Positions 1 to 11,747 of a stretch of DNA of 64,000 nt are shown here, piece by piece. Every line of letters begins with the position of its first letter. Positions within the stretch are counted from its first letter, which is position 1. The DNA is from Dacryopinax spathularia (Eukaryota > Basidiomycota > Dacrymycetes > Dacrymycetales > Dacrymycetaceae), in the NCBI GenBank assembly GCA_037974965.1, contig JBBPFI010000001.1, forward strand, positions 1,178,001 through 1,242,000, in the 5' to 3' direction. The translations under genes were made by a program, and so were the position numbers. Under the pieces are notes generated by a model that was not told the origin of the DNA, did no database searches, and was given only the letters and a program-made list of their open reading frames with translations.

Positions 1-24
1 GTCTGGCATCACAATCCGACAACG

Positions 25-1816
25 ATGAGCGTACGGTCTTCCTCGCCTGTCCAAGAACTATGGTCTTCTATCCTGAACTCGGTCTCGTCCACAAGATCAA
101 TACCGTCGAAGAATGTGATCGTCCTGGGCGAGGAACATACAGGAAAGAGCACGCTCGTCAATGCACTCCTGAGGAAGACCGAGGACGGTGCTCAAAGCGC
201 CGACTTCGCTTTGGGCTACGGATGGGCCGATGTGAAGGATGATGCAGATGAAGGCAAGTCTTTCGGGCACGGATTACCCCTCCTCTGACCGCGTCGCAGA
301 TACCCTCGCACGGTTGTCCGTATACAGCGTGCCGTCCTCCGCACCGTCGCATTTGGCTCTGGTCGATCACTTTCTACCTCCACGAACAAGTTTACCACAC
401 ACCCTAGTGATGATAGTGCTTGACTGGACACGACCGTGGACCTTCGTTTCGCAGCTGGAGAAGTGGCTTCGATGGGTTGAGCACTGGGCAGAAGGAGACA
501 AGGGACGGGATCTGGAGGTGTTGCGAGAGGAAGGCCGGGAGCGATGTACGTATGACATTCATACCGCTTTGCCACGCACTGATCAGATGCCAGTACGACT
601 GCATATACAGCATTATACGGAACCCGGGTCGACTGATGCGTCAAACCCCGCTTCCATGTCCAGCGCTTTACTACCACTGGGCGAGGGGACACTCACGAAC
701 AACGCCGCCGGAGTACCTATCGTGGTCGTCTGTACCAAAGCCGACTTGATGGACGACGCTCTATGCAATGCTGCAGGTCCGAGCCAGTCGATGGGGATAG
801 GCGGGATGACAAAGAACAGTATGTGGGAAGAGCGACAAGATGCTATCATCCAGGTTCTGCGGACCATATGTCTAAGATGTGGGTATCTGCACGAGCAGCC
901 TGCGCGTTAGTGTAACTGACAGCCTATCTTAGATGGAGCTGCTCTATTCTATACCACCCAGGCACCGCAAACATTATCTGCTCTCCGAGCTTATGCCCTT
1001 CATCTTCTTTTCATCCCAACACCAGTCGCACCAAATGAAACCCTGCAAAGAAACCCGTTCCCATTCACGCAACGAGCGAACGCCCTGGACCGAGATCGCA
1101 TCCTAATTCCCGTCGGGTGGGACAGTTGGGGGAAGATCAAGATCTTGCGAGAAGACTTCGACGTCCGTCGATGGGGAGAGGGCTGGGACTCTGATCTCGA
1201 GTCGACTGAAGGTACACCTGTCGGGGGCGCTCAGGACTGGTTCAAGGAGATCATCGGCCCGCATGAAGACACCCAAGTCAGAGCTCCACCACCTCTGATC
1301 GTTCCGAAGGCAGAACAAGCATTCCTCGCTGCTCACTACGAGGCGCTTCAGAAAGATCGTGATCCTCGCGCTACATTCCGACAACCAATACCTGCTGGCG
1401 GGCAGACGGCGGGTGCAGTTGAGGCGGGCGTCGTCGGCCCGATGGGTAGCAGCAGCTTCAACCTGCCAGGTGTGGAGAAGGCGATGCAAGAGCTGGAAAT
1501 TGAAGATTCGCAGCCAGGACGAGAGGCTTCCGCACGTCCGACACCAGCACCTATTGCACCGACTGCTCGTCCCGCAGCGGCACGTCTCCCCGTCAGTCCC
1601 ACGGATCCAGGCCTGGGAAGAACACCTGGGACGCCTGGCGGCAGCTCACAAACGGAGGTTCTCCAGAACTTCTTCCAGAGTCTCCTGGTTCCCAACCGAT
1701 CTGGTGGGGCTACGCGTTCTGCAAGCGCGGCTCAAACGAAATCACCTGCGCAAGCGGCTTCACGGTCTCTTGGTGCGGCACCGGCGGAGAATGTCAATGG
1801 TGCAAGTGAGAAGTAA
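25..1816 (+). CDS. Cytoplasmic dynein light intermediate chain
   Basis: Dynein light intermediate chain, the GTPase-like subunit that links the dynein motor to cargo adaptors for microtubule transport. Four exons fit: 25..253, 300..545, 594..878 and 933..1816, giving 547 aa in frame. The N-terminal Ras-like domain has a Walker A (GEEHTGKS), the family strand VMIVLDWTRPW, the insert ending HYTEPG, a VVVCTKADL box and, across the last junction, YGAALFYTT. The C-terminal half is Pro/Ala/Ser-rich with a short hydrophobic block (LQNFFQSLL), where adaptor-binding helices lie in animal homologues. Intron 1 uses a GC donor (AG|GCAAGT). The gene precedes RRS1 on the same strand by about 280 bp. Identification rests on these family segments. 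Confidence 0.9.
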
Positions 1817-2092
1817 GGAGGCATGGTTGGGTCATCGCTTATTTGGGATATATCTCTTCATCCAGGCATACCCAGAGATAATGATACACATTATAATGGT
1901 CGCAGTCATCCGAAACAACGCATATATCCTATTTCTCAGACCGACTGCCGCTTGGTCAGAGCAGGACGGCTTAAGCGCCGATGCAGCTGCAAATATCAAG
2001 TTTAGTGGCAGTGCTGAAAATCATTGAGAGCGAACCCTTGAAGCTGCCACGGTCCCACCCATCATCGGTATTTCTGTGCGCACGACACCACT

Positions 2093-3187
2093 ATGGACGT
2101 CTCCGATTTGCTCCAAGCTGGAGCATCAAAACAGTCAGCATCGTGTTCATTTTGAATCAACTAACAGGCTGATGACGCTTTGAGCAGAAAGTCGATTGAG
2201 GTTGAGAAGGACATCCCTCTGGACATCGACATTGCCTACCTCACAGCAACCGACCCTAATCCCATAGATGAGGAAGAATACAAGTACGTCCATGCCTGTC
2301 GTGGTTGAGCTGCAGAACCTAACAGAGTCTCAGAAACAATCGGGAAGAATACCTACAATCGATTGCCCGTGATAATGCCCAACTCCTAATCAACCACCTT
2401 TTCTCCCTACCTATCACATCCTCCCAAGACGGCCCGCTTGCTCAACTACCCGCACCTACTACGATCCTACCACGTGCCAAGCCCCTGCCTAAACCCAAGC
2501 CTCCAACGAAGTGGGAGAAGTTTGCGGCTGCAAAGGGGATTCAGAAGAAGAGGAGGGAAAAGAAGATCTGGGATGAGGAGAAGCAGGAGTTCAGGGATAG
2601 GTGGGGAAGGGGAGGAAAGAATAAGGAGCTTGCTGAACAGTGGCTGGTCGAGGTGCCTACGAATGCTCGTACGTCCTTTCACAGGCGGATACGTTGGCTC
2701 TGTGCTTACAGTGCTCTCAGCTGCGGACTATGATCCTGTGAAGGAGGCGCGTGATGCGAAGAAGAAGCGTATAGCGAAGAATGAAGCTCAGCAGATGAAA
2801 AATCTCAAAAGAGCGGCTCGGTCGAACGCTTCTTCATCTGCTCCCAACCCTGTTCAGGAGAAAGAGAAGAGGAAGTTACAGCTGGACAAGGACCTTGCTC
2901 AGACGCGGATCAGCACGGCCAGTATGGGCAAGTTCGACAAGAAGTTCGAGGGAGAGCCCAAGCTGCGTGGGGTCAAGCGCAAGTTCGACCCGAGCGAGAA
3001 GTCTGCCGAGGCGGAAAAGGCTTCGGCACTGGCGATCCTTTCCAAGCTGGATACGAGCAAGCCGTCGAAGAAGGCGAAGGCGAACGGAGGGGACGATGTG
3101 CTGAATGTGCGGAAGGCTATCCGACATGAAGCTCGCAGTGCAGGCCGCCCCGGGAAGGACAGCAAGGGACGATCTAAGAGGAAGTAG
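2093..3187 (+). CDS. RRS1: Ribosome biogenesis regulatory protein Rrs1
   Basis: Rrs1 assembles the 5S ribonucleoprotein into pre-60S ribosomes in the nucleolus, together with Rpf2 in known systems. Four exons fit (2093..2133, 2188..2283, 2334..2668, 2721..3187), giving 312 aa. Visible family blocks are VEKDIPLDIDIAYL with DPNP, then DNAQLLINHLFSLP, the signature PKPKPPTKWEKFAAAKGI, and WLVEVP followed after an intron by DYDPVKEARDAKKKR. A long Lys/Arg-rich tail ends SKGRSKRK, typical of nucleolar proteins. The start at 2093 is chosen because the short first exon joins in frame to the conserved VEKD block; its donor (GTCAGC) is weaker than the others. Conserved single-copy host gene. Confidence 0.9.
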
Positions 3188-3401
3188 CTCTTCGTTGAGT
3201 TGTCTCTCATTCTTAGTGTTTTATTGGGATCGTTCTTTGTGTCATAGACTGGGTCATGCATGTTGTTTTTACGATTAATCACATTGACGTCCTAATCGTA
3301 AAGCTGGGCAAGACACCAGCGACAAAGGAAGGTGATACAATACTAAACATCCTACAAGCTAGGTCATGAGTTATACTTTTAAACGTTGGGGCCGACATTG
3401 A

Positions 3402-4589
3402 CTATTTCGTCGAAGTCTCTACGGGCAACCTGTCCCACTTGGCCTTGCCATCATCCAGCCATTCCTTCGGCACCAGCTTCTCCTTGGCAGCGACGAAGCC
3501 CTTGTAGACAAGCTTGATCGTGCTCTCGCTGACATTAACAACTTTGCTGATGTCGCGCGCATGTTTCGCTTGTCCAAGGAGATGCGTCGTGAAGTATATG
3601 GCGCCTCCAGCAATCGAGATCGGGCTACGACCAGCGTTGACACCCTGTTCCCGGGCGTTGACGATAATCTGAACGCATGCCCGCTCGACACTGACAGGAA
3701 GGCCGAGATGATTGCAGAACCGTGGAATGAGCTCTTCGGCGCTAGCCTTGGAGCCGCTTCCGGCCAAGTGGATATCGACACGATTCGTGCTCGAAGTCGC
3801 GCCGCCGCTAACATTCAGTCGGAAGTATGCCTCCATGGCTTTGTAGCACTGTCCGAGAGCCTTCTTGTTCACCTTGGTGATGTTGCAGATCTCTCGGAAG
3901 GTACGTGGCACATGTCCTTGGCGACAGGCGATGAAGATGCATGCGGCCACAATGGCATCCATCCGCTTGCCCTTGAGAATTCGATCCTCTTCGACGCGTT
4001 TATACAGCTGCTTCGCGGTATCCGAGATGACTTTCGGGAGTGAGATGGAGTCGCAAAACTGGGAGATCTTCTTGAACCCCTCCATCATCGTCTTCCCGTC
4101 CTTGAACGCTTGCGTCTTTGCAGATGCACGCTGCAATTCTCGGGCAAGTCCAGAACCACCGTCCTGGAAACCGATGACTGTGTCTAGCTGATCGATACCA
4201 TCCATGAGAGGATCAGCAGCAGCACCGACACGAGACGGGTCATCGCCCTCTTCGTTCGCGAACGTCTAGAATTAAAGGATGAAAAATCTGTTCTTACCAC
4301 ATGTCAAACGCAAAGACTTACCCTCCCTGCGAATGAGTTAGTAAGCGAAACAGCGGCTAACAGCAGAACTTTACTCACATTCGCTCCTTGTATCAATGAT
4401 CCTGTCACCCAAGACCATCCCGCAGTTCCCGCAAACCAAATCACCCGACGAGTATTGCTCGACAATGTTCGGAACGGGATCCTTGCATTCGGGACAGATG
4501 AGGCGGACGTTCAGGTCCGGGATGTAATCTTGGGGCTTGGCGACAGGGACAGCAGACATGACTGGATACGAGGCGACAGCGGTAGCCAT
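3402..4589 (-). CDS. SUA7: Transcription initiation factor TFIIB
   Basis: TFIIB bridges TBP-bound promoter DNA and RNA polymerase II and helps set the start site. Exons on the minus strand are 4589..4379, 4326..4322 and 4265..3402, giving 359 aa. The N-terminal zinc ribbon has Cys32, Cys35, Cys53 and Cys56 (CPEC and CGNC). The B-reader segment SEWRTFANEEGDDPSRVG follows, then two cyclin repeats (starting near KKISQFCDSISLP and near IPRFCNHLGLPVSVE). The second exon is only 5 nt (GGAGG): it completes the Trp and supplies the Arg of SEWRTF, both near-invariant, so its use is well supported. Length is close to yeast Sua7 (345 aa). Nothing suggests it is broken. Confidence 0.95.
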
Positions 4590-5436
4590 TATCGAGTGAA
4601 GACGTGCAGTTGGTAAAAGGAGCGAATGAAGGGTGTCAATGCGATTCCAGACACAATTCGCGGGCTAACACAGAAGATAGAATTGTCAGTATGGCTGATC
4701 TCGACAGAGGAGATCATCCAGGATGTGGTTCAAGCCTTCTCGGAGTCGGACAAAGGCCACGAATGGCCTTTACTCGACTCACGATAGGGCTGATAAGAGT
4801 GATAATTACCTGCTAACACCGCTGAGAGTCCTAACGGACCTCCTCCTCGTCTATAACTGCCTTGAGCTCTTTGGATGTTACACCAGAATACTCGTAAACA
4901 GTCGTTGAAAGGAAGTGCGGGTTTGGGTTTGGGTATGTAAAGAGATGGTGGTGGTCGGTGACGACCTTGCGATGAGCGCTCGCCGCCGCCCCGCGTCTCA
5001 ATTTCTGTCCCCGCTTCGACCCTTCGCACTCCGACTATTTGCTTCCGTATGACATAACACGCTCACTTAAGCACAGCAATGCCGTGCCAGTGCCTTCGAT
5101 GAGGTTCTCGCCCCGCACAGCTTGTAGTGACGAAAACAATATGACATTCGACAGGAAGTAGTAAGGCGAGCGAGAAACATCGACCATGGTACAAACTCGA
5201 CAGAAACAACAGACTAGGGTTATGCGTCATCATGAAAATCGGGGTAGGGTAGAGCGAGAAAGGAAAAGAGAATACAACGGATAAGGAGATGATAGTTACG
5301 CGACACAACCGGGATGAGTTTTGTGCTTTGCTAGGGAGGGGAAAGGACACCAAGAGCATACGGTGAGCCAAGAGGGTTCATGATGAGGGCTTGCGGACGA
5401 ACGAAAGAAAGAAAGAAGACATAGAAAATGGAAAGC
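4590..5436. other. Intergenic: TFIIB promoter side and Btz gene 3' flank
   Basis: No convincing gene. It holds the upstream region of TFIIB (from 4589) and the 3' flank of the Btz-domain gene (stop at 5437). Short open frames here have no recognisable domain and atypical composition. Confidence 0.6.
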
Positions 5437-7983
5437 TTAGTAGTACACTGGCGGGCCTCTGCCGTCCGCAGGCTGGACATAACCCTCAGGTATCTGGCTG
5501 TCATACCCGTAATGCGTGTACGCGTATTCGCCCTGCGGGTAAGCATACATGGGATCCGCAGGGTAGTACTGTGGGTACTGGGCCAGAGACGGATCCTGGC
5601 CAACAATGGCTGGGTCGTCTGGCAGCGCTGAGGGTCCGTTCGAGTGCAGCGGAGATCCGTAAGCGCGAGGGAAATAACCGGGGTTAGGCACGAACGGCGC
5701 CGAGTGCGGCGTTAAGATGGCGCCGGTCGGCTGGAAGGGTGCTGCATGGACTGCGGCACGAAGGAGAGAGGATCCGGCCGGCGAGGACGTTCCTTGCTTG
5801 CTGGCGTCCCGAGATTCAGTCGGCGAACGGATGGAAACAGCCCCTGAGGTACGACGCTGCGCGAAGTACGGGACGCCTGGGCGCTCGGGGTACGCGTAGG
5901 CTTCTGGCGGCGTACTTTGGGCGCCGTCGGAGTACGGTGATGGCACGAAGGCGTCTGGGGAAGGATTCTGCATCGCATTCCTCTGCATATGCCGAAGGTG
6001 GGCCGGCAGCGAGCCGCCAGGAAGCGACGGGACTGGGCGAGGGTGATACATAGGGGATGGCACGGGCTGCTGTAAGATGACCACACGACCTGTAGCCACC
6101 TCGAAGCATACGCCATTCTCATCCATCGCGATACCAGGCGGCAGTGGAAGCCCGTAGCTGTACTGCGGGTACGGTTGAGGCGGAATCTGGATGTGATTCG
6201 ATGCGACTGCTTCCTGTCTGGCAGCTTGAGGTGCTGACTCGGGATGTTTGTCCTCGGACTGGGTTATTGCGGGCTTCCCGTTGAGCAAAGCTTGAGGTTC
6301 GCTCTTCGCTTCTTGAGTGGCTGTTGCCTGCTGTTCGATAGCCATTTGCGAGAACTGCTTCTCCAACTTCGCGACAGGATCGGTAACCGGTACCTCGACA
6401 GCATTTGCAGGTTCCGCGTTAGTCGTTGGCACGGCAACGGTCACAGTCACCGGCTCAACGGTGAGCTCGGCAGGTGGAGTCGATAACGGTTCGCCGCCAA
6501 CCGTCTGAGCGAAATCGCCGTTGTCTGCCACTGATTCGGCTTCTGCAACAGATGGTCCTTGCGGCTTTGTAGCATTAGGCAATTTGACCTTGGGTCCCTT
6601 CTTGGTACCAGCTGCACTGGCAGGCGAAGCGGTCCTTTCAATGTCGGAGGTCGCAGCGGGCAGGCGAACAACGACGCCATCGTTCGGACTGCCAGGGAAC
6701 TTCAGCCGAATGCCGGCGCCTTGGTTGTCCTTGGGCTGCAGAGCTGGATCGGCATAAAGATGAACAGCGAGATCTTTGGTCCAAGGCTTCTCCACACGGT
6801 TCTTCTTGAATTGGCCTAGACCAGATGGTGCATTCGGAGGTCCTGGTCGTGGAATGCCGTTCACAGGGTGATGACCACCGCGAATAGGTGGCACGCCGCG
6901 GATACCGCCTCGGCCCCGAAATCCGCCTCTGCCTCGTCCACGTGCAGCACGCTCGGCCTCGACCCTCTTCAGCTCCTCGAAGCCGTCGTGACCCCAAGGC
7001 AAGTCACTAGGATGCGCAGGTGGTGGGGGCGGCGTGGCGGCTGCTGCCCGTGGTGCCGGTGCGGATGCTGCGGCCGGAGATGCAGCAGAGGCGGTAGCCT
7101 CACCTTCGACTTGTGCACCACTGGCTTCGCTAGCAGGCCCAGCATCAGCCTCACCTCGCCCGCCGTAGGACGCCACACCTCCTCGACCTCGCCCACGACC
7201 TCTGAATCCACCGTCGAACCCGCCACGGCCCATCCCACCTCGGCCACGGAATGCCATCTGCCGCTCACGCCACCAAGGACTCATGCTCCGCAGGCCCTTG
7301 TCCAGGAGACGATCATCGTGACCCCAGAATGCACCTACTCGGGGGATGAACTGCGGATCCTTGTCTAGCCTTTCAAGGTAAGCCTGACGAGCAGATTGCA
7401 CTGGACGCCCTGACGGCTTGTTCGAGTTGTTGGAGGAAGCCGGTGCTTGCTCCGTTGAGTCAGCGCTTTTGGTGACAGGGGTCGCCTCAGGGGCTGCGGA
7501 AACAGCTTCTGACGCTGAGGCCATGTCAGCGAAATCGATGACTGGCAGAGAGGCATCTGCCCCGCCATCCAGCTCAGAGGTGACCATGTCCGACCAGTTC
7601 GCCGCTGCCGGGATGGTCGATTGCGCTGTTGGCGGCTGGGTGGAGGCTGTTGCCGCAGTATCGCCATTCACCACCGGTGCAGACGTTGACGGCTCATCTC
7701 CATCCTCTCCATCCTCACTCTCAGTCTCGCTATCCACGGCACCCCGATCACTCTCACTTCCGCTACCTGCTTCTCGAACAATCTCATCCTCACTATCCTC
7801 TTCTCCCCTCCTGCGCCTGCGAGCGTGACGGGTCCGGCGCACTTTGCCCTTTGGAGGAGGCGAAGAGGCGGTCGTCGAAGATTCAGCAGGCTCGTGGTTC
7901 GGCAGATCTGGCACTGAAGCCGTCTGCTGGACTAGCTTGGGCGCAACGTCGGCTGGTGGTGTGGGAGTGGCAGCCATGATCAT
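5437..7983 (-). CDS. Btz (Barentsz/CASC3/MLN51)-domain protein
   Basis: A single long exon of 848 aa. The N-terminal third is acidic (runs of Glu, Asp and Ser after a KVRRTRHARRRRRG basic patch). It is followed by a clear Btz/SELOR segment: YLERLDKDPQFIPRVGAFWGHDDR and then WWRERQMAFRGRG. RG/RGG-rich stretches lie on the C-terminal side of it. In animals this domain clamps eIF4A3 and is the cytoplasmic core of the exon junction complex, connecting spliced mRNAs to localisation, decay and translation. The rest is Pro/Ala-rich and Tyr/Pro-rich at the C-terminus, probably disordered. An exon-junction protein suits an intron-dense genome. The start MIMAATPTPP is the first ATG; a second Met two codons later is equally possible. 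Confidence 0.85.
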   Translation of the reverse strand: MIMAATPTPPADVAPKLVQQTASVPDLPNHEPAESSTTASSPPPKGKVRRTRHARRRRRGEEDSEDEIVREAGSGSESDRGAVDSETESEDGEDGDEPSTSAPVVNGDTAATASTQPPTAQSTIPAAANWSDMVTSELDGGADASLPVIDFADMASASEAVSAAPEATPVTKSADSTEQAPASSNNSNKPSGRPVQSARQAYLERLDKDPQFIPRVGAFWGHDDRLLDKGLRSMSPWWRERQMAFRGRGGMGRGGFDGGFRGRGRGRGGVASYGGRGEADAGPASEASGAQVEGEATASAASPAAASAPAPRAAAATPPPPPAHPSDLPWGHDGFEELKRVEAERAARGRGRGGFRGRGGIRGVPPIRGGHHPVNGIPRPGPPNAPSGLGQFKKNRVEKPWTKDLAVHLYADPALQPKDNQGAGIRLKFPGSPNDGVVVRLPAATSDIERTASPASAAGTKKGPKVKLPNATKPQGPSVAEAESVADNGDFAQTVGGEPLSTPPAELTVEPVTVTVAVPTTNAEPANAVEVPVTDPVAKLEKQFSQMAIEQQATATQEAKSEPQALLNGKPAITQSEDKHPESAPQAARQEAVASNHIQIPPQPYPQYSYGLPLPPGIAMDENGVCFEVATGRVVILQQPVPSPMYHPRPVPSLPGGSLPAHLRHMQRNAMQNPSPDAFVPSPYSDGAQSTPPEAYAYPERPGVPYFAQRRTSGAVSIRSPTESRDASKQGTSSPAGSSLLRAAVHAAPFQPTGAILTPHSAPFVPNPGYFPRAYGSPLHSNGPSALPDDPAIVGQDPSLAQYPQYYPADPMYAYPQGEYAYTHYGYDSQIPEGYVQPADGRGPPVYY

Positions 7984-8679
7984 GATCTTGCGCTAGCTCT
8001 ATGTGTTCTGGGTAGATGTGTCAGTTTAAAAGTCGTATGGAGGGCGCCACAACCTGACTCACTTTATTCAGGAGATAAAGGGACCGCTAATACTACAAAA
8101 TAGATAGGTTTGTCAGTATGAGTTGAAGGTAATAAGAAGAGAAGGTAACGCACGCGAGTCACAGGTGTGGGACGGGTATAGTACCGTTGGTACGTAGGGA
8201 CCGTTTGCCAACGAAGCGAACTGCGAAAAAGGGGCGGCCGCGTCGAAAAAGTTCTGAGGGAGTCAAAGTTGCTTCCGCTCCTCCACTCTTTGTCTTCATA
8301 CCCGATACCCCTTAGCCGATTGTTTGCTGCGAGATCAGCCTCTTACCTACAGATCTGCCCATCACTCCAGTCGACTTGTCTATGACTAGCTCATGAATCA
8401 CACATTTTTTCCTGACTGTAAAACGGAATGGAACCTTGCAACTAGCTGAGAACGAGCTGTTCGCGATCCGCAGTCGGCACATTGCTACTATCGCTCCATC
8501 CTGGCTACACTCTCGAACCCTACACCAAACAAGTGTTCCTTCGGCTGCCTTGGACATCTTGACAGAACAAACAAGTTCTTATTCTTGCAAGTCTTTTGAG
8601 TGCTAACCCTCTCTGCCTGGTACAGCGTATCTGGACAGCCTACCCGTCACGTGGAGGGATCAAAGGCATCTCACTCGAT
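7984..8679. other. Intergenic: upstream of Btz gene, 3' flank of hydrolase
   Basis: Upstream region of the Btz gene, probably including a 5' UTR, followed by the 3' flank of the hydrolase gene. An 81-codon open frame at 8312..8557 (minus) has no family features and is not called. Confidence 0.5.
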
Positions 8680-10037
8680 TCACAGCTTTCCTTTGCGCTG
8701 TATCACTTCATCGAGCCACATCATAACCGTCTTTGTGACATCCTCCGGTCGCTCCAGCATCACCCAATGGCTGGTGTTCTCGAGCTCGATGATCTTCATA
8801 CCTGGGAATAGCGGCTTCATGGCGTCCACAGCGGCTTGAGGCGAAGTGGGATCGCTCCCAGGATGGAGGAATAAAGATGGCAAGGAAGCAGGAAGCACTT
8901 GTTGCAGGTTTGCCTCTGAACACTGCCGTCAGCCGGCAGTTTCGGCGATGAACATCAAACATACCGGTCTCGTCCTTCCAACTTGGCTCCCTCGCGCGAT
9001 ACCAGTTGGTGGGTCCTCTGAAGCCGCCTTCCCGGAAGTTCTGCAGATAGTATTCGAACTCCTAGCGAGGCATTCGTTCAGTCTCCACCAAGACTTTAGC
9101 CTTTGCTCGGTGAACCTCACCTTCTCGGAAAGCAGATCACCCTTCGCAATCTCCCCTTTGTTGAGCAAGGACTCTAGCCCGCCGGGTCGGGTCAAGCTCT
9201 TGTCCCACTTGTTTGCAGTGCGGAACAAGAGATTGATGAAGTTGCCGATCTGTGAAGCCACTGGTCAGCGCCGAGGGACGAAAGGCTAGTGGGGGCTTAC
9301 GTTACTCTCGATGATTGAGGGCGAGCGATCATCGATCATGAATCGCTAGGGATACCATCAGTCGTTGAAAGCCGTTCGAACATCAGCCGCTTACCATGTA
9401 ACCCCAGTCTGGCTGCTTCTGGACGAGAGTCTCGATAGGAATGAAGGTCGGAGGCCGAGGTGTCGTTGCGGCTGACATCCTGAAAGCCCCCGTCAGCCTA
9501 CGGTATCGAGACAGTATGATCTCTCAGCTCGTACATGACAACTGCCCGCACGCGGTGCGTCTGCCATTGACAGAACTTGCCGGCAGCGACGGAGCCCCAG
9601 TCGTGCCCGACCACGTAGGCCTTGTCGACGGACAGCAAGTCGAGCAGTGCAGCCAAGTCCTCGGAGATCTTCTTTGTGCTGTACTCTGCAGCTTCAAATG
9701 GCTTCGACTATACACAGTCAGGTGAGGTAGGGAAGGGGTGAAGGAATGGGACCGACACTCTTCCCGTAGCCTAGCATGTCAGGCACTACAACTCGCCAAC
9801 CGTGACGACACCAAGGGCCGATCTGGTTTCTCCATCCATACCTTCAGAACAATCAATCGGACGTAAGTCGCTCAGAGAAAAAGCATACCATAAGTCCGGA
9901 AATCCGTGCAAGAGAAGAAGAACCGGAGTTTCTCCGTGCTTATAACCCTCCGGAATCTGGTCGACGAAATGATACGTCCTCCCCGTCGATAGCTGCTCAG
10001 TACGATGGTTGAACGAAGTTGGGTCTTGTGGGTCCAT
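8680..10037 (-). CDS. Epoxide hydrolase-like alpha/beta hydrolase
   Basis: Eight exons on the minus strand (10037..9889, 9841..9757, 9707..9535, 9479..9395, 9345..9301, 9249..9121, 9061..8965, 8915..8680) give 332 aa in frame, the usual size of soluble epoxide hydrolases. Visible features are the oxyanion motif HGFPDLW, the nucleophile elbow VVGHDWGS (Asp nucleophile), cap-domain Tyr candidates in EYYLQNF and NWYRAREP, the acid in HPGSDP and the catalytic His in NTSHWVMLERP. Such enzymes open epoxides to diols through an ester intermediate. The substrate is unknown; a related haloalkane dehalogenase or fluoroacetate dehalogenase-type role cannot be excluded. No signal peptide, so likely cytosolic. 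The start MDPQDPTS is preferred over an upstream in-frame Met. Confidence 0.85.
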
Positions 10038-11747
10038 GTTTTTGGTTATTGAGGTTTCCCACGATGAGGAGTTGGTATAAGTACTGGTGGGCCGCATAGC
10101 CGGCAGCACAGCTTTTGAATGTGACAATGCGGTGTCGTCGGCTCCGGGCCATTCCCTACCTCCCGAAGTTGGCGTTTCGTTTCGCACGTTCAATGCTGTC
10201 TCTAAACGCAGTCATTCATGAAGTCATGATTTGGAGGAACTGTATGGCGACCCGGTTATGATGGCAAGTGTGAGTCACATGCAAGTTTGGGGGGGATGCG
10301 TGGAACATGTGCGATGACCATGTGTGGAATGCGTAAGGCCGTGAGGCGAGTCCGTGCGCTTGAGTGGACTTCTCGCTACATCAGAAAAAAACCCCTTCGG
10401 CGCTCAATATAAATGTATGCAGCTTTTGTGTTTTGCAATAGGACAAGCCCGGGAGGCAAGGCGTTTCTAAGGGATCGTGCCGTCGGAGACTCGGAGGTGC
10501 CGCGTTTCCACTGGCATCCACAGCTTGCCCACGCGTGCGCGTCACGCGGATCCATAAGGTGGATACAGTGCGATCTTGCTCGCTGTGAGAGATTACAGTG
10601 ATCAGGAGGCATGCGGTAGGTGGTAGTACTTCGCTGCAAACAACTTTGGAACGAGCCTGCTTTCCGTTTAGATTACGTGGATCTCGATGGCACGCAACTC
10701 GGAGCCAGCTGGGGCCCAATCCCAGGCACGCCCGCAGCACAACCTCCTCAACGCCCGATGGTGGAGGTCTTCCGATCAAATCGGGAACTCGTGGAGGAGA
10801 CAGCTGTGATAGGCTGTTTGCGTCGTGGGAGACGGCGTTCTCAAGCGGGAGTCTCGACTCCCCCGCATCGTGGCAAATGACCGACAGAGCTAGAGAGGGC
10901 GCCGCTTGCGGGCAAAATGGTTCAAGATCTCCAAGAGCCTTGTTGTCTCAACTACCCCCTGGAATGCCCAATCGACAGGCGATCTGGAGATCTTGCTACC
11001 CCGGCCAAGCCTTAAATAGCATCCGATGTCAGCGCAGAAATCCGCGGGGCTGATACGCCAAGGCCCTTCGAACGAGCGCTTGACTTGGGAAATGGCTTGA
11101 CTACACGACCTGAAGTCGCACTGAATGGAACTCCGTATCTTTGCTCGTCGAACCTAGGATGATGTGGTAGTCACAACGAGAGATGCATGAATGCGCAGCG
11201 TAGAGAAGAGGCACTGTCCAGGTCTAATTCATTTCGCGAAAAGATTCCCTTTGATCCCGAAGAAGTGGGACTGAAAGTTACGTCAGGGGATCCTGAAAGT
11301 GGGCGCCAAATAGGGCTGAACACGTGCCCGGTGCAAGCGACGCGCCTTGTTCGAGGAGCGCTGCCTCTTTGGTTCAGCCGCGAAATACGTTCAGCCTGAC
11401 CCAAAGACGTCGAAGAAGCATGACACGATACGACCACCAAGATGCTCCGCTGGACCGCCGGCTCATCCCCACCAGCAAGCCTGGGGTATGTCGACATGCC
11501 AGGGCGCATAGGTCGGGGTAACAACCTCCGGATTGGCCGCGTGACGTCTAGCCTGTAGACATGCCAGGGGAATCTGCGCCTCAACGTGGGGTATCTACAC
11601 ATTAGCCGATGTCTGTGATGCTGGAGCTTGGGCTTCTCAGTTTCCGGCCTACATAAGGAGCATGCCATTCTGGCTCGCCCTGGCTACCCTGTTCATCCAC
11701 ACGGGCTCTCCTGCCTTGGTTGTCGTACTCTTGGCTCAAGCACCAAC
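10038..11747. other. Gene-poor spacer between hydrolase and MFS genes
   Basis: About 1.7 kb with no recognisable gene on either strand. It contains the divergent promoters of the hydrolase (leftward) and the sugar porter (rightward). Several open frames above 80 codons show no domain and have coding-unlike composition. Confidence 0.5.

Noticed and set aside
10598-11053. 151-codon open frame in the spacer upstream of the sugar porter
   Set aside because: Low-quality composition (Arg/Ser/Gly-rich), overlapping frames on both strands, and no family resemblance.
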